A stretch of 64,000 nucleotides of DNA from Wenyingzhuangia gilva (GCF_030519655.1 NZ_JAUMIT010000001.1:744001-808000); one strand, 5' to 3'. Numbered from the stretch's first letter, positions 7,914-16,983 are shown. Notes: a model not told the origin generated them from the sequence alone. Program-made: numbers and translations.

Positions 7914-10004
7914 ATGGCAGAAGACAAAAAATCATTGAACTTTATAGAACAAATTATTGAAGAAGATTTGGCAAATGGATTAGATCCAAAAAATCTTAGA
8001 TTCCGTTTTCCACCAGAACCTAATGGATATTTACACATCGGGCATGCGGCTTCTATTTGTTTAAACTTTGGGCTAGGAGAAAAATATAATGCCCCAGTAA
8101 ACTTGCGTTTTGACGATACCAATCCTGCTAAAGAGGAACAGGAATATGTAGATGCCATTAAACGTGATGTAGCATGGTTAGGATTTAAATGGGACAAAGA
8201 ATTATACTCTTCTGATTATTTTCAACAATTATACGATTGGACGATTGACATCATCAAAGCAGGAAATGCATACGTTGATATGCAGTCTTCTGAAGAAATT
8301 GCTGCACAAAAAGGAACCCCTACTTCTCCAGGAACAGACAGTCCATATAGAAACACTTCTGTGGAAGAAAACTTGACTTTATTTGAAAAAATGAAGAATG
8401 GAGAATTTGGAGAAGGAGAAGCTATTTTACGTGCAAAAATTGACATGCAGCACAATAATATGCACATGCGTGATCCTATTATGTACCGTGTGTTAAAAAA
8501 ACATCACCACAGAACAGGAAATGATTGGGTAATTTACCCTATGTATGATTGGACTCATGGTGAATCTGATTATTTAGAATCTATCACCCACTCTTTATGT
8601 ACTTTAGAATTTAAAAGTCATAGAGATTTATATGAATGGTATTTGGCTCAAGTAGCAGACCCAAACAAAATTCAACCAAAACAACGTGAATTTGCTCGTA
8701 GAAACATTAGTTATACAGTCATGAGTAAACGTAAATTGTTACAATTGGTACAAGAAAATCATGTTGCAGGTTGGGACGATCCTCGTATGCCAACCATTTC
8801 TGGTTTAAGACGTAGAGGATACACACCAAATTCTATTAGAAAATTTAGTGAAATTGCAGGAATTTCAAAAAGAGACAATGTAACCGATGTAGCTTTGTTA
8901 GAATTCTGTATTAAAGATGAATTGAATAAAACAGCTCCACGTGTGATGGCTGTTTTAGATCCTATTAAATTAGTGATTGACAATTATCCTACTGATAAAG
9001 AAGAAATTTTAATTGCAGAGAACAATCCAGAAGATGAATCTGCTGGAGAAAGAGAAGTTCCTTTTGCAAAAGAATTATACATAGAAAGAGAAGATTTTAG
9101 AGAACAAGCCAATAAAAAATTCTTTAGATTAAAAATTGGTGGAGAAGTTCGTTTAAAAAACGCTTACATTATTAAGGCCGATTCTGTAGAAAAAGACGAA
9201 AACGGAAACATTACCTTAATTCACTGTACTGCCGATTTAGATTCTCGTTCAGGTTCTGGAACCGAAGCAAGTAAGCGTAGAGTAAAAGGAACCATTCACT
9301 GGGTTTCTAAAAAACACGCTGTAAAAACTCAAGTTAATTTATATGATCGTTTGTTTAAAGATGAAGCTCCAGACAGTCATAAAGACATCGATTTTAAACA
9401 ATTCATCAATCCAAATTCTTTAGAGGTAATTACTGCTTTGGTAGAACCAAGTTTATTGACTTCTAAACCTGGAGACAGATTCCAATTCCAACGTAAAGGA
9501 TATTTCTGTGCAGATGTTGATAGCACTTCTAATCAATTGATTTTTAACCGTACAGTTGGATTGACAGATTCTTGGGCAAAAGAAGAAAAGAAAACCGCTA
9601 CTCCTGCCAATGATGCTTCTTACGATGCAGTTATTGCTTTGGCTGGTAAATATTTAAAAGCGCGTTCTAACGAAGAAAGAGATGCCCTTTTAAACGAAAT
9701 TGAACCTTTGGCAAACAAAGTAAACAAAGGAAATTTAGCAACAAAACTAAACGATGCTATTGCTAACAAAGATGTATTGGCTGGTTTGTTAACGCTTAAG
9801 TTTATTGGGGTAAATTCAGCTGAAGAAAAATTTTTTATCAGTAAATCTTTAACAATGAAAAATGGAGCTATTAAGTTAGAAGCCATTAACATTGTAGTTG
9901 CTAATGATGATTTGCTAACAGACAACAAAACAACATTAGAAGCTATTTTAGCTGATGAAAAAAGTCCTTTTATCAAAGAAATTATAGAAAAAGCAATATT
10001 ATAA
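7914..10004 (+). CDS. glnS: Glutaminyl-tRNA synthetase with extra C-terminal domain
   Basis: A class I aminoacyl-tRNA synthetase, 696 residues from the ATG at 7914; an in-frame TTG at 7878 is less likely. HIGH is in PNGYLHIGHA (41-44) and the KMSKS equivalent is VMSKRK (269-274). The DDTNP motif and YDWTHGESDYLESITHSLCTLEF are typical of GlnRS, and the two-part beta-barrel anticodon domain runs to about residue 555. A further 130 or so residues form a mostly helical tail resembling HEAT-like repeats; E. coli GlnRS (about 550 residues) lacks it. The enzyme charges tRNA-Gln with glutamine. A strong terminator follows. The gene is divergent from folB. Confidence 0.95.
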   Translation: MAEDKKSLNFIEQIIEEDLANGLDPKNLRFRFPPEPNGYLHIGHAASICLNFGLGEKYNAPVNLRFDDTNPAKEEQEYVDAIKRDVAWLGFKWDKELYSSDYFQQLYDWTIDIIKAGNAYVDMQSSEEIAAQKGTPTSPGTDSPYRNTSVEENLTLFEKMKNGEFGEGEAILRAKIDMQHNNMHMRDPIMYRVLKKHHHRTGNDWVIYPMYDWTHGESDYLESITHSLCTLEFKSHRDLYEWYLAQVADPNKIQPKQREFARRNISYTVMSKRKLLQLVQENHVAGWDDPRMPTISGLRRRGYTPNSIRKFSEIAGISKRDNVTDVALLEFCIKDELNKTAPRVMAVLDPIKLVIDNYPTDKEEILIAENNPEDESAGEREVPFAKELYIEREDFREQANKKFFRLKIGGEVRLKNAYIIKADSVEKDENGNITLIHCTADLDSRSGSGTEASKRRVKGTIHWVSKKHAVKTQVNLYDRLFKDEAPDSHKDIDFKQFINPNSLEVITALVEPSLLTSKPGDRFQFQRKGYFCADVDSTSNQLIFNRTVGLTDSWAKEEKKTATPANDASYDAVIALAGKYLKARSNEERDALLNEIEPLANKVNKGNLATKLNDAIANKDVLAGLLTLKFIGVNSAEEKFFISKSLTMKNGAIKLEAINIVVANDDLLTDNKTTLEAILADEKSPFIKEIIEKAIL

Positions 10005-10010
10005 CATAAA

Positions 10011-10041
10011 AAAGGAGAGATATAGTGTCTCTCCTTTTTTT
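10011..10041 (+). terminator. Intrinsic terminator of glnS
   Basis: AAAGGAGAGA pairs with TCTCTCCTTT across a 7-nt loop and is followed by a T run, starting 7 bp after the glnS stop. Confidence 0.85.
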
Positions 10042-10062
10042 AAATAAAACTGACAACTCCCT

Positions 10063-10461
10063 TTAAGACTGATTAATATTGTCCATAAAATGACAAGCAC
10101 CTTCTTCTCCTTTAAATATTTTAAGTCCTTCTTTGAACCCATTAGGCAATATCCTTTTTAGAGTAAATCCATATTTTATAGAAATTCTTAATATAATTCT
10201 ATTTACAGGACTAACAAACTCATCATACTCTTTTACAGAGTGTACATTATGAACTCTTCCTTTATTCGAATTTATAAACGTCCATATTTCATGAATTTCA
10301 TCACAAAACTTTCTATAAAACACATTTTTTTCTTCATCACTTAAAAGTGACAAGCCTTCATAATACTCTTTGTCAGGAAACCTTAAAAATTGTTTGTTTC
10401 GAATTTCTAAAAACACCATTTTTTCTAACTGAACTTCTTTCTCTTTACTTAATTTAAACAT
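10063..10461 (-). CDS. Hypothetical protein, about 132 residues
   Basis: I do not recognise this family. From ATG at 10461 (an upstream TTG frame adds 6 residues) it encodes a soluble, charged, probably helical protein with no signal peptide or membrane segment. Aromatic-rich stretches are FLRFPDKEYYEGL, NVFYRKFCDEIHEIWTF and KYGFTLKRILPNGFKEGL. It converges on the glnS terminator. A dyad sits just upstream of its start (10473-10496). Codon use and AT content look like those of its neighbours, so I take it as a genuine gene, but no function can be assigned. Confidence 0.55.
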   Translation of the reverse strand: MFKLSKEKEVQLEKMVFLEIRNKQFLRFPDKEYYEGLSLLSDEEKNVFYRKFCDEIHEIWTFINSNKGRVHNVHSVKEYDEFVSPVNRIILRISIKYGFTLKRILPNGFKEGLKIFKGEEGACHFMDNINQS

Positions 10462-10472
10462 AATTATATTTA

Positions 10473-10496
10473 TTAACAAGTCAACTTAGTTGTTAA
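10473..10496. promoter_or_regulatory. Dyad upstream of the hypothetical gene
   Basis: TTAACAA and TTGTTAA flank a 10-bp core, and CAACT-T-AGTTG inside forms a second palindrome. It lies 12 bp before the start at 10461, which suits an operator. No protein is known to bind it. Confidence 0.35.
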
Positions 10497-10686
10497 CTAT
10501 ATTAATTTAACTTTTAAATCATACTTATTGTTACCCTTTCTTTTTCAGCTTTTAACATTTTGTACAAAACTCAACTAGAATTAAAAATTATAACTACTAC
10601 CATAATATTATTTTGTGTAATAAATGTTACTTATTTTCGACTTAGTAAATAATATATTTGAGAATAAAACCCAAAACAACAACAGA

Positions 10687-11046
10687 ATGGTACAAACAAT
10701 AACCAAACAAGATTTTTTAGACAAAGTATTTAATTTTGAAAAATCTCAAGAATGGGATTTTGCTGGAGAGGTTCCTGCAATTATAGATTTTTATGCTGAC
10801 TGGTGTGGACCTTGTAAGGCTTTAGCCCCATTATTAGAAGAATTACAGAAAGAATACAACGGAAAAATAAACATCTATAAAGTAGATACTGAAGCTGAAC
10901 AAGAATTGGCGGGTGCTTTTGGAATTCGTTCAATTCCTTCTTTATTATTTTGCCCAAAAGGAGAAAAACCACAAATGGCTCAAGGAGCATTACCAAAACA
11001 ACAATTTGAAGAATTGATTAAAGATATTTTAAAAGTAGAGAAGTAA
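10687..11046 (+). CDS. trxA: Thioredoxin
   Basis: A 119-residue thioredoxin from the ATG at 10687; the longer open frame from 10624 adds an unlikely 21-residue leader. The active site WCGPC (Cys40, Cys43) lies in DFYADWCGPCK, and the cis-proline is in IRSIPSLLF. There is no signal peptide, so it acts in the cytoplasm as a protein disulfide reductase, for example for ribonucleotide reductase and peroxiredoxins. Single gene with a bidirectional terminator just downstream, facing the AsmA gene. Confidence 0.92.
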   Translation: MVQTITKQDFLDKVFNFEKSQEWDFAGEVPAIIDFYADWCGPCKALAPLLEELQKEYNGKINIYKVDTEAEQELAGAFGIRSIPSLLFCPKGEKPQMAQGALPKQQFEELIKDILKVEK

Positions 11047-11068
11047 AAAAGCTCTTTTTATCAAAAAC

Positions 11069-11098
11069 AAAAAAGCACCCAATTGGGTGCTTTTTTTA
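11069..11098. terminator. Bidirectional terminator between thioredoxin and AsmA genes
   Basis: The palindrome AAAAGCACCC-AATT-GGGTGCTTTT has an A run on one side and a T run on the other. It lies between convergent genes and can serve both. Confidence 0.85.
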
Positions 11099-11120
11099 TC
11101 TATCTATTTTTCTGATTGAC

Positions 11121-13700
11121 TTATTTCCCAAACAATCCTTTTAATATTTTTTTACCAGCTTCTTTAACTTTCTCTCCTGCTGATTCTTGTTGCGTTCCTG
11201 TAGTGTCTTTCTTAACTCCCAATAACTCGTTTATTTTTTTAGAAGCTTCTTCTTTTACTTTGTCTTTTACCTTTTCTTTTTGGTTATCAACAACTTTTGC
11301 TGTTAAAGCACTCACCGCATCTTTCATCCCTGGTAAAACGGTTGGTTTGGTTACGGTTCCTCCTACTTTTACAGCCAAAGGAACTGTCATATTTTCTTGA
11401 TCCGCTCCACTTAACTTACTCACCAAACTTGCAGCTTCTTCCCCTAAATACTTGGCTGGCAAATCAAATTTTAAGTCATAATCTATTTGATTATCAAAGC
11501 TATGACTTCCGCCAATGGTTACTGGAATTCCTTTTACTTTCATGGTAAACGGCTGCACATTTACTTTACTATCTTTAAACGTTACTTTGGTTTTTAAATC
11601 TTTTAAATCCGTTTTCTCTAAATCTAAGAAACTCATTTTACTTTCTGCCAAGCTCAAAAACTTATTCTTACTAGTATCTACTTTATCTACTTGTAAGTTA
11701 GCAAAAGCATCACCCGTTAACTGAGACAAATCTGGCATAAAATCATTTCCTAAAGCTCCTTTTATATCCAAATCAGTATCAAAACGACCACTAAAAGCGC
11801 TAATAATTGGAGCTATTTTTTGCAACATTCCCATGCTATTAAACGCACTTGCAATATCTAATTGCTTTAATTTCATCACAAAATCATACTTGGTGGTACT
11901 TGGCTTGGTATCTACAAAACCATCTAAGGCAATGCCACCTTGAAACATATTGGCGGTAGCATTTTTAAATGTTATTTTCTGATCGTTGATCAATGCCCCA
12001 CCTTTAAAATTAGTCAATACAATATCATCATACATCACCTTATTGGCATCCACCGTTGCATTCATCACAATATTTTCTGGAATTTTAAACTGTTCGCTAT
12101 TAATAGTGTCGGTAGTTACCACAGTTGTCGTATCACTTTCGTAAAAATCTCCTACTTTAAAAAGGTTAGAGGTTGCCGATATGTTTCCTTTTAAAATTCC
12201 GTTTGAAAACGCATATCCATAAATATTGTCTAAAGTTCCTTTTACCTGAACATCAGAATCTCCTGTAGTAATAGATGCTTCTTGTAAACTTACATTTTTG
12301 GTATTAAACACCATGGCCGCTTTTTTCACAAAAATTGGTTTAGGTGTGTAATCAGAACCTACCGTTACGCCTTGCAATTCTATACTACCTTTGCTATCAA
12401 TTTTATGGAATTGCTCTTTGTCTATCGCTTCCATATCAAAAGCAGTAGAAATATTGGCTTTTACAATTCCTTTTAAATCGTAGTCTAATGGTGGAATTGG
12501 ATACGCATTTTTTAGATTTCCTAAATCTACTTGACCATTTACTGTTGCTTTTACCGTTGGATTAGAAATCGGTTTGGTGATCAAAGCATTGGCCGTAAAC
12601 ACATCTTTGGCAATTTTAAACCCAAAGTTTTTTACCTCAACCACTACATCATCCATGATTCCTGTGGTGTTGGTTACTTTAGCATCTACATTGATGTTTT
12701 CTATGCGATTAGGCAAATCAGGATATTTTAAACTTGCGTTGTCTGTTTTTAACACAATATCTAAAGTTGGAATAGTGGTATCAGAATATTGTCCTTTTAT
12801 TTTTCCACTAAAATCTAATGCTCCCGTAGTTTGTACATTTGGAAAATCTGCTGTGTAAGCATTAGGGATTAAAGACAACAAACTTTTAAATTCTGATTTG
12901 TCTGATTTAAACGTAAAATCTAAATCATACGCTTCTTCTAACATCACAAAAACCCCATCAAAAGCCAAGTTTAAATCGTTGATTTGAGCCATATTGTTTT
13001 TAAATGTCAACTTTAAATCGCTGGCATAATCAACATCAATTACAGCATCATAATTTAATTTTAAATCTTTTAAGTAAGCAACATCATCCATCATAAAAGA
13101 AATCGCATCTGCTGTGGTGTGAGTATCTAAATCGACTTTGTTTTGAGATAAATCTCCACTTCCTTTGTGATTAAAATTCACCACTTTTGCACTCATATTA
13201 CTTACCTCATCCAAATAATTTAGATTGATGTTTTCCATGCTATATTCTTGAATAGCCAAAGAAAAAGGAGCTGATTCTTCAGTTTCTACAGTAGTTTCAT
13301 CTGATGGTAATGCAATGTCATAATTGGCAATACTATCTTTATTTACTTTTACATTGATGTAAGCATCTGCCAGCTGAATACTGTTGATTTGAGGCACATC
13401 GCCCAACAAACTTTTTAGGTTAATGTTGATGTAGGTATGTCCCACAGCCGCCAAAGTATCGCCCTCAAAAGGAGCTTTATTAATTACTGATAAGTTTTGT
13501 AAATCCACCGAAACATTTGGGAAACTCCTAATTAACGAAATGGATAAATCCTGAAAATCAATAGTTGCATTTACGCTATTATTAATTTGTTCTTTGGCTA
13601 TTTTGGTGATTTTTCCTTTGAATGCAAAAGGAATGATAAGCAGCAAAATAAAAATTACTCCAATAAAAATGGCCAATCCTTTTAATATTTTCTTTAACAT
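11121..13700 (-). CDS. AsmA-family envelope protein
   Basis: An 859-residue protein with one N-terminal membrane helix (about residues 5-27) and a long periplasmic part rich in beta-strand repeats. The start (KITKIAKEQINNSVNATIDFQDLSIS) is typical of AsmA/YhdP-like proteins, and the C-terminal third (about 640-800: SRFDTDLDIKGALG-like, FLDLEKTDLKDLKTKVTFKDSKVNVQPF) matches the AsmA_2 domain. Such proteins are thought to bridge the periplasm and move phospholipid to the outer membrane. The C-terminal 80 residues are Lys/Glu-rich and probably coiled. Single gene, convergent with thioredoxin. Confidence 0.85.
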   Translation of the reverse strand: MLKKILKGLAIFIGVIFILLLIIPFAFKGKITKIAKEQINNSVNATIDFQDLSISLIRSFPNVSVDLQNLSVINKAPFEGDTLAAVGHTYININLKSLLGDVPQINSIQLADAYINVKVNKDSIANYDIALPSDETTVETEESAPFSLAIQEYSMENINLNYLDEVSNMSAKVVNFNHKGSGDLSQNKVDLDTHTTADAISFMMDDVAYLKDLKLNYDAVIDVDYASDLKLTFKNNMAQINDLNLAFDGVFVMLEEAYDLDFTFKSDKSEFKSLLSLIPNAYTADFPNVQTTGALDFSGKIKGQYSDTTIPTLDIVLKTDNASLKYPDLPNRIENINVDAKVTNTTGIMDDVVVEVKNFGFKIAKDVFTANALITKPISNPTVKATVNGQVDLGNLKNAYPIPPLDYDLKGIVKANISTAFDMEAIDKEQFHKIDSKGSIELQGVTVGSDYTPKPIFVKKAAMVFNTKNVSLQEASITTGDSDVQVKGTLDNIYGYAFSNGILKGNISATSNLFKVGDFYESDTTTVVTTDTINSEQFKIPENIVMNATVDANKVMYDDIVLTNFKGGALINDQKITFKNATANMFQGGIALDGFVDTKPSTTKYDFVMKLKQLDIASAFNSMGMLQKIAPIISAFSGRFDTDLDIKGALGNDFMPDLSQLTGDAFANLQVDKVDTSKNKFLSLAESKMSFLDLEKTDLKDLKTKVTFKDSKVNVQPFTMKVKGIPVTIGGSHSFDNQIDYDLKFDLPAKYLGEEAASLVSKLSGADQENMTVPLAVKVGGTVTKPTVLPGMKDAVSALTAKVVDNQKEKVKDKVKEEASKKINELLGVKKDTTGTQQESAGEKVKEAGKKILKGLFGK

Positions 13701-13723
13701 AAATTTCTGTTTTTATAATGTAT

Positions 13724-13751
13724 TAAAGATAGTACACTTGTGAGGGTTCAA
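13724..13751 (-). promoter_or_regulatory. Putative promoter of the AsmA gene
   Basis: On the minus strand TTG (13749-13751), a 17-bp spacer and TATCTTTA (13724-13731) match the consensus except for the last base of the -7 box. Confidence 0.4.
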
Positions 13752-13797
13752 CAAATTTTAAACACTCATTACACAAAATGTTAACATTCTTTAAGCA

Positions 13798-13835
13798 CAA
13801 AAAAAGTCCTGTTAAGAAATAACAGGACTTTTTAT
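13798..13835 (-). terminator. Intrinsic terminator of lysS
   Basis: AAAAAGTCCTGTTA and TAACAGGACTTTTT pair around a short loop, ending in a T run on the minus strand, about 17 bp after the lysS stop. Confidence 0.85.
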
Positions 13836-13851
13836 AATTTATTATAATGGG

Positions 13852-15555
13852 TTACACTTCTTGTAACACTACATTTTTAACATCTCCTTCAACCTCTACT
13901 TTAATTAAGTTGTGCTTGCTAAGACCTTTCATTCCTTTGTCCCAACCTTTACCACTTAATCCGGCTGCATTTTTTAACGCTGCAATATCCATTTTAGCTT
14001 CTTTTTGTAAAATGTCTAAAATTGCTTTTTCGTTATCGGTTAATTCTACTGCAATTTTCTTTTTCTCTGGTCTCATTTGAGGGAAGAACAATACTTCTTG
14101 AATAGATTGGTTGTTGGTTAAATACATAACCAAACGATCCATTCCAATTCCTAAACCAGACGTTGGTGGCATTCCGTATTCTAAAGCACGTAAGAAATCT
14201 TCATCTATAAAGTTTGATGCTTCGTCATCTCCTCTTTCTGCTAATTTTAACTGTGCTTCAAAACGTTCTCTTTGGTCAATAGGATCATTTAATTCAGAAT
14301 AAGCATTCGCTACTTCTTTACCACAAATCATCAACTCAAAACGTTCTGTTAATTCAGGATTGTCTCTGTGCTCTTTACACAATGGAGACATTTCTTTAGG
14401 ATAATCTGTAATAAATGTTGGCTGAATGTAATTTCCTTCACATTTTTCACCAAACATTTCATCAATCAACTTTCCTTTCCCCATGGTATCATCTACCTCA
14501 ATTCCCATATCTTTAGCAGCAGCTCTTAACTCATCTTCATTTTTACCAGTAATATCAAAACCAGTAAAATGTTTGATAGCATCTGCCATGGTTACTCTTG
14601 CAAACGGAGCTTTAAAACTTACTTGGTGTTCTCCGAAAACAACATCAGTCGTCCCGTTCACCGCCATAGCACAATGCTCTAACAAGTTTTCGGTAAACGT
14701 CATCATCCAATTGTAATCTTTGTAAGCCACGTAAATTTCCATAGCCGTAAACTCTGGGTTGTGAGTTCTATCCATTCCTTCGTTACGGAAGTTTTTAGAA
14801 AACTCGTACACGCCATCAAAACCACCCACGATCAAACGTTTTAGGTATAATTCATTCGCAATACGCATGTACAAAGGAATGTCTAAAGAATTATGATGTG
14901 TCATAAAAGGTCTTGCTGATGCACCTCCTGCAATAGGTTGTAAAACCGGTGTTTCTACTTCAAAATATCCTGCTTCGTTAAAAAAAGAACGCATGGCATT
15001 GAACAGTTTTGTTCTTTTTACAAACACTTCTTTTACATGTGGATTTACCACCAAATCTGCATAACGCTGACGATAACGCAATTCTGGATCGTTAAACTCA
15101 TCATACGTTTTTCCTTCGGCATCAGTTTTTGGTAGTGGCAAAGGTTTTAACGCTTTACTCAACAATTTAAAATCGCGAACCATTACAGAAATTTCTCCAA
15201 CTTGCGTTTTAAATAACTCCCCTTCAACTCCAATAAAATCTCCTAAGTCTAATAATTTCTTAAACACATCGTTGTACAAAGTTTTGTCTTCCCCTGTACA
15301 AATTTCATCACGATTAAAGTAAATCTGAATTCTTCCTTCTGCATCTTGTAATTCAGCAAACGAAGCTTTTCCTTGAATCTTCTTTCGCATTAAACGTCCA
15401 GCAATCACTACTTTTTTACCTTCTTCGTAATTTTTCTTAATATCTTTTGAATAGATATCTACAGGAAATAAATCTGCAGGATAAGGGTTAATTCCTAAAG
15501 CTCTTAATTTGTCAAGCTTTTCTCTTCTTACAATTTCTTGTTCTGATAATTGCAT
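13852..15555 (-). CDS. lysS: Lysyl-tRNA synthetase (class II) with C-terminal extension
   Basis: A 567-residue class II LysRS. The OB-fold anticodon domain comes first (GRLMRKKIQGKASFAELQD, about 52-72). Class II motif 2 is FRNEGMDRTHNPEFTAMEI and motif 3 is GLGIGMDRLVMYLT (about 480). Classical bacterial LysRS stops shortly after motif 3 (about 500 residues); here about 65 further residues (TDNEKAILDILQKEAKMDI to the end) look like a small winged-helix domain. It charges tRNA-Lys. Single gene between two terminators, with a TATCTTTG box upstream. Confidence 0.95.
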   Translation of the reverse strand: MQLSEQEIVRREKLDKLRALGINPYPADLFPVDIYSKDIKKNYEEGKKVVIAGRLMRKKIQGKASFAELQDAEGRIQIYFNRDEICTGEDKTLYNDVFKKLLDLGDFIGVEGELFKTQVGEISVMVRDFKLLSKALKPLPLPKTDAEGKTYDEFNDPELRYRQRYADLVVNPHVKEVFVKRTKLFNAMRSFFNEAGYFEVETPVLQPIAGGASARPFMTHHNSLDIPLYMRIANELYLKRLIVGGFDGVYEFSKNFRNEGMDRTHNPEFTAMEIYVAYKDYNWMMTFTENLLEHCAMAVNGTTDVVFGEHQVSFKAPFARVTMADAIKHFTGFDITGKNEDELRAAAKDMGIEVDDTMGKGKLIDEMFGEKCEGNYIQPTFITDYPKEMSPLCKEHRDNPELTERFELMICGKEVANAYSELNDPIDQRERFEAQLKLAERGDDEASNFIDEDFLRALEYGMPPTSGLGIGMDRLVMYLTNNQSIQEVLFFPQMRPEKKKIAVELTDNEKAILDILQKEAKMDIAALKNAAGLSGKGWDKGMKGLSKHNLIKVEVEGDVKNVVLQEV

Positions 15556-15597
15556 GCTAGTACTTTTTTAATGTATAATGCGTTAATTCTTAGCTGG

Positions 15598-15605
15598 CAA
15601 AGATA
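15598..15605 (-). promoter_or_regulatory. Putative -7 box of lysS
   Basis: TATCTTTG on the minus strand, 43 bp before the lysS ATG. No TTG is at the expected distance; the heptad repeat (15613-15640) occupies the -33 region. Confidence 0.4.
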
Positions 15606-15612
15606 AGTATTT

Positions 15613-15640
15613 AGTACCGAGTACTGAGTATCGAGTATTG
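15613..15640. repeat. Four-copy 7-bp tandem repeat upstream of lysS
   Basis: AGTACCG, AGTACTG, AGTATCG and AGTATTG follow one another without gaps. The copies vary only at positions 5 and 6, always C or T. The array sits directly upstream of the lysS -7 box. Confidence 0.75.
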
Positions 15641-15723
15641 AGAATTTAATATAGATATATCGAATTTCCCTCAACATCCTAAAAATAAACTACCTGCTAT
15701 TATGCATAGTCCATCAAAAAAAC

Positions 15724-15731
15724 TACATTTG
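15724..15731 (+). promoter_or_regulatory. Putative -7 box of the candidate sRNA
   Basis: TACATTTG matches TAnnTTTG and points into the candidate sRNA, with a predicted start near 15738. No TTG is at the expected spacing. Confidence 0.45.
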
Positions 15732-15737
15732 TCTTGT

Positions 15738-15812
15738 TGTTGTAGAACTACGAAAGTAGTTTTAGGGTTTAATTACCAATGGAAAGCTTCCCTTTTATGG
15801 GTTGCTTTTTTT
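15738..15812 (+). ncRNA. Candidate small RNA, about 75 nt
   Basis: Between lysS and the convergent DUF456 gene, with no open frame, lie in order: a promoter-like TACATTTG box, a perfect hairpin AACTAC-GAAA-GTAGTT with a GNRA loop (15746-15761), a single-stranded linker, and a terminator hairpin with T tail (15783-15812). No plus-strand gene upstream needs that terminator, so a free-standing RNA is the simplest reading. It may belong to a described Bacteroidota RNA motif (Flavo-1 is one to test), but I cannot confirm that by eye. Confidence 0.55.
15783..15812 (+). terminator. Terminator of the candidate sRNA
   Basis: AAAGC, a TT/TT mismatch pair, CCC, a 6-nt loop, GGG, TT and GCTTT, followed by a T run. 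On the minus strand an A run, not a T run, is found, so it works best in the plus direction. Confidence 0.6.
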
Positions 15813-15828
15813 ATTTACGGCCATTTTG

Positions 15829-16326
15829 TTAAAAGAAAGCATCTTTGTTTTCTATCAATATTCTAACAAAATACACCAAGAATACAATTCCTACTATTAG
15901 TTTAATTCCCGTAGAAAAAAAGAATCCGATTACAGAACCTAAAGCGGCTTTAATTGCCTTTTGCATGTTTTTAGAATCATGTACCAATTCTCCTGCTAAA
16001 GCTCCCAAAAACAATCCTAATATCATTCCAACAGCTGTAAAAAGCAAACCAATAATTAATCCAATCGTAGATCCCCAAATTCCATATTTACTACCCCCAA
16101 ACTTTTTAGTTCCCAAGACTGGGATTATATAATCTGCAATGACTACCAGAATAGCAATAGCCAAAGTAACCCCTAAAAAAGTCCAATCGGTTATTACTTT
16201 TGAGGTTAAATTTAACAATAATAAGCCCAACCATCCTGTTGGCGGACCTGGAATAATGGGTAAAAAAGAACCAATAATTCCACCAATAACCAGAAAAAAA
16301 CCAAAAAACAGCAATATATAATCCAT
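15829..16326 (-). CDS. DUF456 family membrane protein
   Basis: From ATG at 16326 the product is 165 residues; the longer frame to 16485 overlaps the divergent gene and is not credible. Three to five hydrophobic helices are visible, with the DUF456 signature segments GSFLPIIPGPPTGWLGLLL near the start, GTKKFGGSKYGIWGSTIG in the middle and a Gly-rich LGLFLGALAGEL. It is an inner-membrane protein whose function is not known for the family. The glycine-rich helices resemble those of small transporters or scaffold proteins, but nothing more can be claimed. Confidence 0.8.
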   Translation of the reverse strand: MDYILLFFGFFLVIGGIIGSFLPIIPGPPTGWLGLLLLNLTSKVITDWTFLGVTLAIAILVVIADYIIPVLGTKKFGGSKYGIWGSTIGLIIGLLFTAVGMILGLFLGALAGELVHDSKNMQKAIKAALGSVIGFFFSTGIKLIVGIVFLVYFVRILIENKDAFF

Positions 16327-16402
16327 AACAGCCTTTCTTTTAAAGCAATATACAGCAATCTTCTTAAAAAAATGTATTTTTGAACCAACTGAGAAGCCAC
16401 AC

Positions 16403-16879
16403 ATGAACAAACTGATTGCCATTATTTTAGCATTGACTCTTTTCTCTTGCGAAAAGATTTGTTCGGTGACCTCTATTTTATGCAAAGGGAATCCTAAAAA
16501 AGTGGAATATATAGATTTTACGCAAATAGATCAGTTTCCACAATTTAAAGACTGTGATGAAATGTTAAGTTTTGAAGAGAGTAAAACTTGCTTTGAACAA
16601 ACGATTCACAACGAAATAAACAACAGAATTCAGCAGTTAAAATTGATTACGAAAGACAACATTACAGACACTTTACAAATTCAGTTTACCATAGACAAAA
16701 ACGGACAATTTTTATGTAATAAAATCATAGCTAAAGATTCTCTAAACATCAAACTACCTAATTTGTCTTCAGAAATTCAGAAAATTATTCAGACTTTACC
16801 AGCAATCAATCCTGCTCAAAAAAGAGGAATTCCTGTCTCTTCTACTTACACCATTCCCTTGGTAATCAAAACCAAATAA
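16403..16879 (+). CDS. Lipoprotein with TonB C-terminal-like domain
   Basis: A 158-residue lipoprotein: a signal sequence ends in LFSC (Cys16), followed by a short linker. The rest resembles the TonB C-terminal fold common in flavobacterial proteins, with DQFPQFKDC, CFEQTIHNEINNRI, TLQIQFTIDKNGQF and the closing IPVSSTYTIPLVI. TonB itself is anchored by a helix; this copy is anchored by lipid, so it is probably not an energy transducer for TonB-dependent receptors, and its role is unclear. A TATTTTTG box at 16375-16382 could be its -7 element. Divergent from DUF456. Confidence 0.65.
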   Translation: MNKLIAIILALTLFSCEKICSVTSILCKGNPKKVEYIDFTQIDQFPQFKDCDEMLSFEESKTCFEQTIHNEINNRIQQLKLITKDNITDTLQIQFTIDKNGQFLCNKIIAKDSLNIKLPNLSSEIQKIIQTLPAINPAQKRGIPVSSTYTIPLVIKTK

Positions 16880-16983
16880 TTTTTTCTCTTATTAGTTAAA
16901 CATTCATTATTTGTATGATTTAACAGCACGCAACCAATTGTAAAGTTTTACATCTATTATATAGATTTTAAAAACAAAACTTT

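Noticed and set aside
11116-12858. Several plus-strand frames of 60-94 codons opposite the AsmA gene
   Set aside because: They run antisense to a well-supported gene, lack family features and are typical of AT-rich antisense frames.
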